Program-made: the position numbers and the translations under genes
Source: Mytilisepta virgata
Lineage: Eukaryota; Mollusca; Bivalvia; Mytilida; Mytilidae
Assembly: GCA_028015205.1 (NCBI GenBank)
Contig: CM051512.1
Location: 11,716,255 to 11,780,254 of the forward strand
Direction: 5' to 3'
Length of the DNA: 64,000 bases
Notes under the pieces: generated by a model
What the model saw: the letters and a program-made list of their open reading frames with translations, nothing else
The model's database searches: none
What the model was told of the DNA's origin: nothing
Shown here: positions 23,046-35,391 of the stretch, one piece after another
How positions within the stretch are numbered: the stretch's first letter is position 1
Layout of the letters: the number at the start of each line of letters is the position of its first letter

Positions 23046-24110
23046 CTTCTCTCAGGGATAGCCTCGAAAAGAGAGGATTTTCTGAAGGCACAGCCAAACA
23101 CCTCACCAGAGCTGTTAGGCAATTAACTAATATCGTCTATGACGCTAAATGGAAAATTTTCAGTGCAATTGGTGTATTCCAAGGGAAATCGATCCTTTCC
23201 AAATCACTGTACAAGAATTAGCTGATTTTCTTACTTTCCTGTTTGATTCTCGAGGTTTGACTCCCTCAACTATTAATGGATATAGATCTGCTATCTCTCG
23301 CACCATCCATTTGGCTGGCGGTGAAGATTTTGGGAGTAATTAACACCTTTCTCTCCTGGTCCATAATTTTTGTCTTGAACGGCCCAAACAGAGAACTCTA
23401 TTCTCTCAGTGGAATCTCAGTTTAGGTTTGTCAGCTTTGAAGTCCTCAACTTCTGAGTCGGCTGACCAAGTGGATCTCAAGTTCCTATCGTACAAGTGTT
23501 GTTTTCTTCTTGCCTTGGCCTCCGGTAGAAGAAGAAGCGAGATCCATGCTTTTTCGGTATTGGAAGCTTGTTTCCGTTTTTCAAGGGACAAGTCCTTAGT
23601 CATCTTATTAACCGACCCAGTATTTATGGCAACAAATCAATTGCCACTTAGAGGAGCTGATCCGGATGTAATTCCTGCTTTACCTCCAGATTCTGATTCA
23701 AGGTTGCTTTGTCCTGTTAGAATCTTATCTATCTATTTGCAGAGGACTCAGAGTTTACGCTCATCTCGTAACTCTAGACTCTTTATCCCTTTTAAAAAAG
23801 GGGTTCTTGAATTATCTGTTAAAACTATATCTTCCTGGATTAGCAGGACTATCTCTCTAGCATATGAGGTTTCTGATGAAGCCCTTTTAGACAGTTTTAA
23901 TGTTAAGGCTCATGATGTTAGAGCTATTTCTACATCTTGGGCCCTTTTCAATCATGCCTCAATTGATGAAGTACATTCTGCGGGTTTCTGAAGGAAGGAA
24001 AATCCCTTTATTACCCATTATCTGAAATCTATGGCTTCCCAAGCTCAAAGCCTGTTTTCCTTGGGACCTATTGTTGCTGCGCAAAGAATTAATTTTCCAC
24101 CTGCATCTCA
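22943..24110 (+). pseudogene. DIRS tyrosine recombinase region
   Basis: The SAM-like N-terminal part (SLRDSLEKRGFSEGTAKHL, then TPSTINGYRSAISR) is split by a frameshift near 23160 and a TAA at 23341. The catalytic part has the first Arg in ASGRRRSEIHA, the HDVR box (H-x-x-R) near 23910, and THYLKS with the nucleophile tyrosine just after an in-frame TGA at 23989-23991 that probably replaced a tryptophan codon. Catalytic residues remain but the frame does not. Confidence 0.8.
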
Positions 24111-24699
24111 TGGTATACTCAGAATTTATGGTGGTAAGTTTTTATTTTATAAAATCTCATTTAATTTAATAGATCGAACGTTAACCTGAGCATATTTGTT
24201 TACAAATTAGGATATCGTACTTTCATACTAAAGTTGGGATATTCCTAAGATCATCTTAAAGGCATGTCCTAAATTTGGGATAATTATGAGATAGATCCTA
24301 AGTTGACTCATGTTCGAAAATTGCACTTAGGACTAATCTATGTCCTGGGATGGTCCTAAGACCCATCATACCTTCGAAAATAAGGCCACAGGATATAAAA
24401 CATTCTTTATCAACTAGAGAGACCTAAAAGGTTCTTTTATTTTTGTGAATTAAAATTTCAAATCCAATTAAATATGCAAATCCTTTTCCAGGTTAAGGAC
24501 CAATTTTACAACGCCCACGCTTGAATGAACCGTATTTCAAAAATACAAACACACATCCACACAAAAAATTTATTTGAATTATTGTCTATTTTAGAAGTAA
24601 ACTAAAACCTTTCAAGAACTATTAAGTATTATCTGTAAATGTGAATGTTAATGTTTTGCCACATACATGACCAGTACGTCCATTACTATCGCTATTTTT

Positions 24700-26030
24700 A
24701 GCTCACCTATCCTAAAAGGACATGTGAGCTTTTGCCATCACTTGGCGTCCGTCGTCCGTCGTAACCTTCTCTGAAACCAATGAACCAATTACATCCATGC
24801 TTAGTCTGAATGATCCTTAGGGTATCTAGAATAAAGTTGTGTTTTATTTTCTTGTCCGTCGAGAAACATGGCCGCCATGGCTAAAAATAGAACATAGGGG
24901 GTAAACTACAGTTTTTGGCTTATATCTCAAAAACTTAAGCATTTAGTGTTAAACTGACATGATGTAAAAATGTTCATAAGGTCAAGATCAAGATCTTCCA
25001 GCTGTGAAATTTTCAGACGAATCGGTCAACCCTTTGTTGGGTTATTGCCCCTGGATTGTTAAGTTTTAGAAATATTAGCAGTTTCAGGTTGCTATATTTA
25101 ATATTATTATAGATATAAAGAAACCTTAAACATCAAAAATGTTTAGCAAAGTAAGATCTTCAAATAAGTCAACATGACCAAAATCGTCAATTGATCCCTT
25201 ATAGGAGTTTTTCTTTTTTTGCCCTTTAAAGACAATTTTTCACATTTTTTCGTCATCTTTTTAAACTTTAAAAAATCTTCTCTCTGAAACACAGAATCAA
25301 TTTCAGCCAAACTTAGGCTGACAGATCCTTAGGGTATGTAGTATAAATTTTATGTTTTATTTTCTTGTCCATCGAGAAACATGGCTGCAGTGGCTAAAAA
25401 TAGAACATAGATGAAAATGCACTTTTTGGCTCATATCTCAAAAACTAAAGTAGTTAGAGCAAATATGACACGCGGTAAAAATGTTTATGAGGTCAAGATC
25501 TACCTGCCATGAAATTTTCAGACGAATCAGTCAACCCATTTTTGGGTTATTGCCCCTTAATTGTTAATTTTAAGGACATTTTGCAATTTTAGGTTATTAA
25601 CTTGAATATTATTATAGATAAAGACAAACTGTAAACAGCAAAAATGTTCAGCAAAGTAAGATCTACAAATAAGTCAACATGACCAAAATCGTCAATAGAA
25701 CCCTTATGGGAGTTTGTGCACTTGAAAGATTAGTTACATTTAAACAGAAAATAATGGTCTGACATATTGTCACAGATGTTTAGAGCATAACTTAATATAA
25801 ATTAAATGGTAGCTGTACAAGTAAAAGGGAGGGTCAAGGTCATTGGAAAAGTCCATAGCAACCGATCAAAAAGTCCCTGGCAACGGATGAAAAAGTCCAT
25901 AGCAACCATATATATTGGGTTAAAAACCTTATAATTTACCCGTACAAGTCAAAAAAAGGTCAAGAGTCAAGGTCATTGACAAAGTCCATAGCCATTGCCG
26001 TAGACCTCTCGGCTTCTCACTACTGGTGGG
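24700..26030. repeat. pearl/HINE-like element with two ~512-bp units
   Basis: The head hairpin AGCTCACCTATCCTAAAAGG...ATGTGAGCT is at 24700-24732 and is followed by ggcgtccgtcgtccgtcg. Two long direct repeats of about 512 bp begin at about 24775 and 25287. Each has gatccttagggtat, cttgtccrtcgagaaacatgg, tcatatctcaaaaact, ttttcagacgaatc and ggttattgcccct. The tail (25790-26030) carries inverted copies of the units seen at 17760-18110. Non-coding. Confidence 0.65.
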
Positions 26031-26519
26031 TAACATGATCAATTCTATAAAAATGTTATAAAACTGTCATAGACAATACACATATTTATGCAGATGCGAA
26101 GGGAAAAACATACTACTACAAGATGGATTAGAGTTTCTAAAATATTGGACAAAGATTGAAACAACTATCATCTTCTCTCACTATCCTTGCACAGAAGAGT
26201 GAAATAGAACAGAAATTGGAATGTCTTGAAGCAGCACTCAGTGGGTGAAAATATAATAATATGTAAATTAACATATTTATTTTGTTATAATTTAAATTAT
26301 TATATACAATATAACATAATTTGAATTAAATGACAATGTAATTCACTGTTCATTTTCAAAAAAAAAAAAAAAAAAAAAAAAGATACAACCATTGGTATAA
26401 CATGATTTTCTGTATGCATAATCTTATTCTACGAAAAATAAAAAAAGTCAAATGAATCACAAATAAAAATTTAAAAGAGAAACAGAGAATATAAATTTAA
26501 ATTAGATTAAAATAAATAC

Positions 26520-26844
26520 CCAGTGTTGGTTTTTTCGCCATCAGATTTCTACCTGCAATATGTTTGACGACAGGAGAACAATTGGATCCCAGTGTACAAA
26601 CTCCTGATGTTTCGTCGAATGTAGACACACTACACAATTTCTCCAAACTGCAATACACTGCACATTGTATACGGGTGTCCAGCACATGGCTACCAATAAC
26701 CGTGTCGTTGTAGACCAGTCCTACATCACCCGATAGGATAAACGTCTGTGCTCTTATGGCATTTAAAACTTTTGATGGAGCGAAAATGATAAATAAAACT
26801 ATGGTTATATAACAAAATAACATTCTAAGATTTAATCTTCTCAA
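26520..26844 (-). CDS. signal peptide plus PAN/apple domain, first exon of PAN-lectin gene
   Basis: The minus-strand ORF opens at ATG 26844 with a basic, strongly hydrophobic leader (MLFCYITIVLFIIFA), predicted cleaved near residue 29. A PAN/apple module follows with cysteines at about residues 61, 65, 71, 83 and 89 (C-AVYC, LCSVSTFDETSGVCTL), the spacing usual for short invertebrate PAN domains. The exon ends at donor GTATTT at 26519 in phase 1, which joins in frame to the lectin exon at 20005. PAN modules bind protein or carbohydrate; combined with a C-type lectin domain they occur in secreted bivalve recognition proteins. A second methionine at residue 8 could also start the leader. Linking the three exons into one gene rests on order, strand and phase, not on transcript evidence. 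Confidence 0.75.
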
Positions 26845-26899
26845 GTTTTAACATCTGAATGCCGTGTATTTCTTAATTTGCTTATATTTAAACAATTCA

Positions 26900-29014
26900 C
26901 TGCAATTTGTGAACAATTCCCGAATGCAAAATTAAATTAAAATGACAACGAATATTTTATTACCCAAATAAAATGTACATCATAATAACAAAATCATCAT
27001 GATGAAAAGGATATTTTATTATTTACATTAGTCATACTTCATGCATATATACGGTGTGTAATAAAACCGTCAATAAATATTCTATGATACCAAATTTGAT
27101 TGGATAACGACAAGTCGTGTAAGCCAGCCAATATTCCGGTTGGGATGAAGAGGGGGGGGGGGGGGGGGAGAGGGAGGGGGGTGACACGGAGGTATTTAAA
27201 AAATTCTTTAGACAGTATATAGATTCTGAAGTATAAAATAGAGACGGCTTATGCTTCAGCATTTTAGAAGCAATTTTACGTTGATGCAAGGCATAAACAT
27301 GATACATAAACACTTGATCGAGTAGGTTATTTTGTTGTAGAAACCACTTTTTTTAACACTTAACTTTCCAAAACGGCTTTAAACAAAGGACACGTTTGTT
27401 TACATTATTTACAACACAGATAAACTTCGAACTGTACTACAAACATCGGGAACCGTTCCGTGTTTCAGAAGGTGTTCTTTGAAATATGAGGGTGCTTCAG
27501 CGGAATCTAATTGTACATATTGTAATTCAGGTTTCGGCCAGGGTATCCTGTATGTTTATCATATTTCCTTCGATTGGCATCTCATGGTAAGGTTTCACGT
27601 AAGGTCGTAAGAGTTATATGCAGTCGTAACTTGTATATATTCAAAGGAATCTAACTATTTTGGTCGTTTTCATGTCCGATAACTCTGTATTGATAATAGC
27701 ATGTACTCCTCGTCTTCACTTTTGAAAATTTTGTTTTGAAATATGTAGTAACTTTTCACATCGATTATAATTCGAATATGACAATAATCAATAATATGAA
27801 ATTTATGACCAATTTATACAAATTAACAAGAGTACATACAAGTAACAAAGAGTTATGGTGCAAGTTTTTTTTTCATTTTTTAACCCAAAAGAAAAGCGAA
27901 TTGTTTTTTGGTAAATTATCTCAAGTTAATATACATGTAAAGAAATTTGTTCTCCGCAACATGCTGTGTGTTTCAAGTAAGATTAACGATTTGACATGTA
28001 TATTGTACCTTGACTGTCATGACTGTCCGGATATTTATTGTTCCAACCATTAAGGTACACAGATACATTGTATGTAAACTGACAAAAACAGCAGGATTTC
28101 AAATATTTATAATGCTAATTTGTTAATAATTAATGCTGCATTTTAATTAAGAGGTGTGTGTATCTCTAATAAAGAGGTCACAAATTTCAATGCATTGTAT
28201 AATTTCAAATGCCAAATAACATTTTAATTTATTTTAAATAAATAGTTTATCTTTATTAGTATAAATATATTGTAGACATTTGATATATTATATAATTAAT
28301 TCTATTTGCGCGTATGAGCGATATTTACTTTGTTTTGACAAAGTAGAAGATGATTGGGGTGAGTGCCGCCATTTTGAAATGAGTTGAATGAGGTGCAGGT
28401 CACCAATTTATCGGACAATTACATATACATAACGTACATATACGGAAATATTACACCAGAATTTTAATTGAGAAGGGACGGGGCGTAAATAATGATTTAA
28501 GGTGTTCCGTCTTGTCGAAAAATATGTACAGGTATGTTTTATTTAATAACACATAACACCGACTAGTTTTAAATCATATAGTTTAAGTTTAATCGACAAT
28601 TTTAAAGTGTCTCCATGCATTATAAGGAAAATTAACGATCATATTAAAAGTCTGATACGTCACAAAGTCACGTGATGACTGCCATAGTTGGATATGGTCG
28701 TAACTCTTACGACCGTTAATGAAACAGTGCCGGGAGTATCTCAGACTGAATATTCTGTGTGAATCCTGCATAACATATATTATATCCATATTTTATCTGG
28801 AATTAATTGAAAAATCTTATAAAGACTTATTATTATAGATATATGATCATGTTTGCAAATAATATGTAATTATCATTTTAACTTATGAAAGTCATAATTC
28901 GGAAACTTAATTATCAGTTTATGGAATTTCCATATACAGGTACCTTGTACTGCCCCATGTGAGTAGCTTTCAAATTGACTTTGCTAAACATTTGACTGTA
29001 AAAATAAATGATCT
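26900..29014. other. no gene recognised
   Basis: Upstream of the PAN-lectin gene. It includes a G-rich tract at 27150-27180. The 105-residue ORF at 27736-28053 has no family features and high AT composition, so I do not call it. Confidence 0.45.
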
Positions 29015-29774
29015 GGGGCATGTTTTATCCTAAGATCGGTCCTAAGACATGTCTTGGGACAAAAGTTAGGATGATCTTAGGATTGTCTTATGACACGTCT
29101 AAGACATTTATCAAATCAATCTTACGATTATCTCAAGTAAGGAGGTCCTAACGATGTCTTATGCGTTGTCGTAAATTGAATAAAAATGAAAAAGATTAAA
29201 TTCGACATCATATCTGCACTACATCATTAAAAAATCATATATAACTCCTCAAATACGATATCAATAAAATTTATTAATTAACAATACCATTTATTATAAA
29301 ATATTAAAAATAAACAAATGAAAAAATAACTATAAGATTGAAGCGAGACGAATTCCATGAGTTCAAAACGTAAGTTGTTTCTATGATATCAAAGAAAAAT
29401 CAGGTGCAGGAATTGTTTAAACTGTTAAATGGTGTGTGAAAATGTTTTGATGTTTATAAAGTTAAAATTGAGCAGTACAATAGTGAAAGAAAACCCGAAA
29501 TTTTGTTGTTGGAACTTTGAACTTTATAAACAAATGTTTTTAGATGAACTGATCTCTTTTTGGGAGAAAAGAAAAACATTACAGCCATTTTGTCATTCGT
29601 GATCAAGTTTAGGACCACCATAAGACGCATATTTTGATGTCATAAGTTAAGGACGAAATCTAAGATGTATCCTAACTTAAGACCTATTCGATAAAAAGAC
29701 ATAAGACTAAGATGTGTCCTTAGATGGTCTTAGGACACATCTAAGTCCTAAGACAGCTTCGTTAAACAGGCCCC
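29015..29774. mobile_element. CCTAAG-rich foldback/TIR element, copy D
   Basis: The left end GGGGCATGTTTTATCCTAAG and the right end, complement GGGGCCTGTTTAACGAAGC, are inverted counterparts 760 bp apart. Subterminal sequence is crowded with cctaagacatgtct-type half-sites on both sides. Same family as the elements at 10224, 16564 and 20558. Non-coding. Confidence 0.65.
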
Positions 29775-30089
29775 TGCTTTAGTGTAAACTGATTTATTTT
29801 TATCAAAATGTGGTGGAGAAACAGTAACTGAATTAAATTCCAAGTATTTTTCTCTTGTCTACATTTATAAAAAAGTGACGGATATGAGGTATAAAAAATT
29901 GTTACAAATCAAAGGTTTACAAAAAAATCAGGAGTCCACAAAGAACACGAACATACAGGTACATAACATAACATTATTAGATGTTTTTGTAAAATAGAAT
30001 TAATAAGAGGTCATTTCATCATGCATTGGATATTATTGCAAGAGCTTTGTTGGATGTCACAAGTTTGAGGTACATGTAGGAGGGCCCCT

Positions 30090-30157
30090 AAACAATTATG
30101 CATAATGGTTCAGGGAAAGGACGGCACACTAAACTCCGAAACATACAAATGAACCAG

Positions 30158-30197
<40 letters not shown>

Positions 30198-30657
30198 ACA
30201 AGACTAACAAAGGCTAGAGGTTCCTGACTTGGTACAGGGGCAAAAATGCGGCATGATTAACATGTTTTGTGAGATCTCAACTCTCCCCTATACTTCAAAC
30301 AATGTGGAATAAACAAACACATAACGATACACACAGTAATACTCAGTTAAAAAGATTACCCGAGTCCGATGTTAAACTAGAGGCTCCCAGGAGGCTTTAT
30401 CGCTCACCTGGACTATGTCCGCCTTGACTGGAAGCCTTGAACATTGGGCAAAAATGCGGCAGGATTAACATGTTTTGTGAGATCTCAACTCTTCTCTATA
30501 CTTCAAGCCAATGTGGAATAAATAAACACATAACGATACACACAGTAAAACTCAGTTAAAAAGATTACCCGAGTCCGATGTTAAACTAGAGGCTCCTAGG
30601 AGGCTTTATCGCTCACCTGGTCTATGTCCACCTTGACTGGAAGCCTTGAACATTGCT
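30090..30657 (+). repeat. recent 208-bp tandem duplication in a dispersed repeat
   Basis: The segment from ggcaaaaatgcggcatgatt to ggaagccttgaacattg (about 30239-30447) is repeated almost exactly at about 30448-30657. It includes the aggctccYaggaggctttatcgctcacctgg head. A 35-nt A tract lies at 30161-30196. The two copies differ at only a handful of sites, so the duplication is young. Confidence 0.8.
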
Positions 30658-31410
30658 GCCAAGTTCCAATTGGTTCACTGGTTTCAAACAATATCTTTCA
30701 GTGAACTTTCCTTAAAGGTTCTATGTTAAAATAAGTTCCGCTCTAGCAGCCATCTTGGATGGTGGGCGGGGTCATCGAATATAAATCTGAAAGAAGACCA
30801 CCCAAAGACCATTGCTGCCTAGTTTTGTTCCGATTGGCCAAGTGGTTTCAGACGAGAAGATCTTTAAGTAAATTTCCCATAAGGTCCTATATTAAACTAA
30901 GTTCGGCTCTGGCAGACAACTTTAATGACGCGCGGGGTTATCGGATACAATTCTGAAAGAGGACCACCTAAGAACCATTGCTGTCAACTTTTGTTACAAT
31001 TGGCCAAGTGGTTTCAGACAAGAAGATCTTGAGGTAAATTTCCCATAAGGTCCTATGTTCGGCTTTGCTGGCTATCCTGGATGAGGGGCGGAGTCATCAG
31101 ATATAATTCTGAAAGAGGACCACCTAAGGACTATTGCTGCAATTGGCCAAGTGGTTTTAGACAAGAAGATATCTAAGTAAATTTCCCATAGGGGCCTATG
31201 TTAAACTATGTTCGGCTCTGGCGGCCATCTTGGATGAGGGGTGGGGTCATCGGATACAATTCTGAAAGACCATTGCTGCCAAGTTTTGTTCCAATTGGCC
31301 CAGTGATTTCAGAGAAGATCTTTAAAGGAAAGTTTACGACGACAACGGACGACGACGGACGACGAAGAACGACGGACGCCAATTGATGACAATAGCTCAC
31401 CTGGCCCTTT
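30587..31410 (+). repeat. pearl/HINE-like element, second copy of the 170-bp family
   Basis: Head hairpin, then about four units matching those at 7080-8040 (ggccatcttggatg, attctgaaagaggacc, ttccaattggccaagtggtt, aagatcttta). It ends with (GACGACGGAC)n at 31338-31378 and the same agctcacctggccc terminus. ORFs reading through it are spurious. Confidence 0.75.
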
Positions 31411-34400
31411 TTGTTAGGTGAGGTAACAAGGTAACAGAAGAAACTAAGCTGTTATATACATTTGCGTATGATAAATTAAAAAAAATCCATTTATGGATCT
31501 CATCATTAAATTAATAACCTGAATGTATGATTTTTTTTTCATTTTATTTACATTGTTCACTTCAGGTTGAGAAATACACTATTGTTTAACGACGACTTTT
31601 AAATTCGAAATGAATGTTTCGTTAGACAGACTGAATGAACCAGGTCTGGAATATAACCTGCAAATATATGTTAAAATATGAACATATTTCTGTGTATATT
31701 TCTTTAAGGAAGGGTGGATTTTCATTGTAGCCATCACATTTAATTGTTCAAAGATTGGAATAAGTATTACAGATCTTAATGTCATTCAGTGATTCCCGAC
31801 ATCTTTCCCTGCCAGTTTTTAGGGTAAACCTCAAATTTCTACATGTTTCTAAGGCTCGTACAAATAAATTGTATATTTTCTAATGTATGTTGTATATTTA
31901 TCTGTAAGATACATGTATATTACTGACATTAGAATGTATCATAAGGCTTGGAAGTTTTTCTCTTCGTAAAACGGGCTTGCTTCTGTACGTGAATGAACAC
32001 AAAATTACAGTTTTTGTGTGAAAGGAACAAGCTCATATTTCATATTTTATATAATAAAATCATAAGAACTAAAGATATCATTCCACTATATAAATTTAAA
32101 TCTAGTAATGAGATCATTTGATTGGTCTAGAGCAGCCCACGTGACATGTAACAAATCATCATGTCACCCTCTCGATTTCATTAACATTAATGTTACAAAT
32201 CAACAGCCGATGTTAAAGAAAATGTGAAACATTTCCATGTGTTATACATGTTATTTCATTATTGTTTAATTTCCATAAAATTTGTTTTTGTTGAAATATA
32301 GATTACTGTAAATTTGTCTCTTTTTCAAACTCAGATATTACAGATTCAAATCAACTCATATTCGGGGTAGACTTGCTGCCATTTAAACTTTCACCAACTC
32401 TCGCTTAGCATGCATCAATAGACATACAAAAAGAAACACTATTTCACAACATAAGACAAGTAACAAAACATCACAATGTTCCATAAACATGATATTAATG
32501 TACATTTTCTAAATTAATAGTGGAATAAAATTTGTTCACATGATGCTTCCGGGGGAAGTATGATTTCCTCAAGTGAAAATATTTTCATATCTCCCTATAA
32601 AAAGGGAAATAAATGTATATTGGTAGTGGTGTTAAGAAATCAAATGTTCAATTCGTATTCAGTATAAATTAGACTTTATATAAGCATTGGTATCAAAGTC
32701 ATAACATGTATTCTGAAGTCCGCATTGGCAGGACATTGTACGGATCATAAGTAATGTAATATAGTGTTCAAAAACAGTATTAATGTGGGTGAAAACAGCA
32801 GCCATTGTAACATAATGCTAAGGATTCAATATGGTAACTCTTAGGATGCATTTTATTTTTACCCCTTTGATCCTGCTTTTGAAGGTTAAATACTGATCTC
32901 TCTTAAAAATCTAGAGGTGGTTACACCCTGATTGAAAAAAAATTTATCTCGGACTCTGGGAGACTAACCAGCACACGGTATGATTATTACAAAACGGAAG
33001 AGAATCATGCTTTAAATGGTAATCTTCCTCCATTAGTATGAAAGTCACACCAGACTTTTCAACATATGTGCTCGTTCCTGGTTTGCCAAATGAATTAAGG
33101 AGAAGGATAAGGACAATACAGAGTTGGTAACATATATATATATTTATATAATTACAGAAGCATTTGACGAAAGCCATTCGGAGACTGACCACTTAATGAT
33201 TGAAGGAAAATATAAATAATTTAATCACAATAATGATAAAACAGATCTTTAGAGAATAACATTAATACATGTACGTGTTGGAAGCCCATAAGGTAAAAAG
33301 CTGGCAAGTTGGTTTCCGTCTTCCTCAGAAAATCCATTAGAATGTCTTGCATGATTTATAATGCACCGTTATTAAATTTTTTTGAAGAAATTAGATACAA
33401 TTTTAGAATGAAATATCGTGATAAAATCACCTGTAATTGTGATTTTAGTAAGATGGGACATACATTGTTGTAATGAATTTAGCCCAAGGTGTCGTTTAAA
33501 AGACACAGTTTATAAAATTTTGCAATTAACAGAAAGACCAAAGATGAATTTTGCATCAAGGCTATTGATTCTTTTTACCCATAATAATAATATACGCAAT
33601 ATAATACATTCAACTAATTATTCTTCCCATTTAGAAACAAATTACAAACTGTCTTGAATAATACATAGATGCACTTTGAAGTGTGTGTGATGCGTATCTT
33701 TTGCATTGTTCCATATATTACGTACCAATAAATATGATCAAAAGCTGTATCATATGGTCGTCTTTGATTCATTTGAAAATAAAACAACCACAAAGGTTCA
33801 TATAATAAAAAATATATGAGTATGACGGAACATGTTTCATTTTCATGCAACTCATTGATACGGCATCACTGGAATTGAATGTAACCTTCAGAGATATATT
33901 TTTTGGTATGTTTGCTAAAAATTATATCAAAGGAAAGGTCCACTATGACAAACCAACCAATAAAAGCTATTGAAAGTTCTGACAAAAAAAAAAAAAAAAA
34001 AAAAAAAAACATATAAAATCTAAACATCGAAACAACAGAGGGTCAGGGTAGTGTGACTTGGTAAAAACAGTAAACAATATTTCTGAATTCATAATTTCGA
34101 TGTTGAAATCTATACAAGCGTACAAATTACTAGTTGGTAAATTTGTTAAAATCTTTAAATCTCGTATTGGGCAATATCTTTGCCTATATCATTTACCATC
34201 CTTTAACATTCCTATTGTGTATTAATCAATGATTCTTCATAAAATTATCATTTTCGAAAGTTCTGATGTTATGAAATGACGTGAATTTTGAATTACCATA
34301 GTCCAGAGGGAAGTGGTCCTTTATCACCCATAAAGTTAATCTTTTTAGCAATTATCATCTAACAAAGAGCATTTTCATGATTAAAGAGGGAGGGTTGAAC

Positions 34401-35360
34401 CCAAATCCTCCGGAAAGGGCTACTCCAAACAAATTTGATCGTATGAGCGATCTCCAGTAAAGACGTGCAGTTTCATGACCTTGCGGGCTAGAACAGAGCC
34501 ATACGTTCTGTACAATTATCTAGAGCAAGGTAATAATTTCTCTTCTCTTATCGTAGACTAATGTATCTTTATGCTTTAAATACAGAAGTAAATAGAATAG
34601 AGAATGGAAACGGGGAATGTGTCAAAGAAACAACCCGACCAAAGAGCAGAACATAAAATAATGTATTTATTAGCCCTATCTTTTTGCATGAATTGTAGTA
34701 AATTAGATCTTATTTTATGTACGGTGTTGCATTCGGTTGACAGGCAATACTTTTTTGTTACTGCCTGGCGAGAACAGCTTCTGTTTTTGCTACAAAAACA
34801 CCAATTAAACTTATTGTTAAAGTGGGTGTATTGTTGAGTGGGGGTGGGGGTGGGGTGGGCAGGGGGTATTCGCAGATATACTAATCCACTCGACATTCTA
34901 TAAATCAGATGTCTATATTTTTTAGAAACTGTTTATTTATTGTTATATGTTTTTATTTAGGATTTGTTGTTACTTTGTTGAATTTATGACGCCGTTGTTT
35001 CCTGGGTCGTTGAATGTTCGTCTTGTGGTGAGGATGGTTACCCCTCGTTGAAGACCACACCACAAATACAATCCTACTCAGATGCTGTCTAACTGAATCA
35101 TACTCGTATTCATTCATTTTTCCCACTAATTTTACAACAAAGATAATACGTTGTTATTGTTACTACGAGCCCTACTTTTTTCAAACTTACCAGATACAAA
35201 CTGATTTTTTGTGGAAAAACTCGTCAGTTTGCTAAAATTTGGCACATCCTTGAAATGATAAGGTTATATCCTGTAAGTAAGGATGTTTTGAACTATCGAA
35301 AGCAAAACATGCAGGAGTTCAACAACCTCAAATTTCTGCGTGGTGACATTACATTTTCCG

Positions 35361-35391
<31 letters not shown>

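Larger units (their letters stand above)
20986..24160 (+). mobile_element. DIRS-like tyrosine-recombinase retrotransposon, degraded
   Basis: An inserted element carrying, in order, reverse transcriptase, RNase H, the DIRS-specific post-RNase-H region and tyrosine recombinase. That order, with no integrase or protease, defines the DIRS order of retrotransposons, which integrate by recombination through a circular intermediate and make no target duplication. No gag-like ORF remains in the 200 bp before the RT. The pol reading frame is broken at least five times and the element is inactive. The left boundary is placed by comparison with foldback copy A; both junctions read cattt(t/a)a. Confidence 0.85.
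20558..24388 (-). mobile_element. CCTAAG-rich foldback/TIR element, copy B, split by a DIRS-like element
   Basis: The left end GGGGCCTTGTTTTCGAAAC and the right end, complement GTGGCCTTATTTTCGAAGG, are inverted copies of one terminus. The left portion (20558-20985) and right portion (about 24160-24388) align in reverse orientation with consecutive parts of copy A. In copy A the two flanks meet at ggttaacacattatacat/atttaatagatcgaac. The 3.2 kb between is therefore an insertion. Confidence 0.8.

Noticed and set aside
21247..23343. Several overlapping short ORFs as separate genes
   Set aside because: They are frame fragments of one decayed DIRS pol region; the antisense ORFs there are shadows.
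27736..28053. 105-codon ORF
   Set aside because: No recognisable domain, no signal peptide, codon content typical of AT-rich non-coding DNA.
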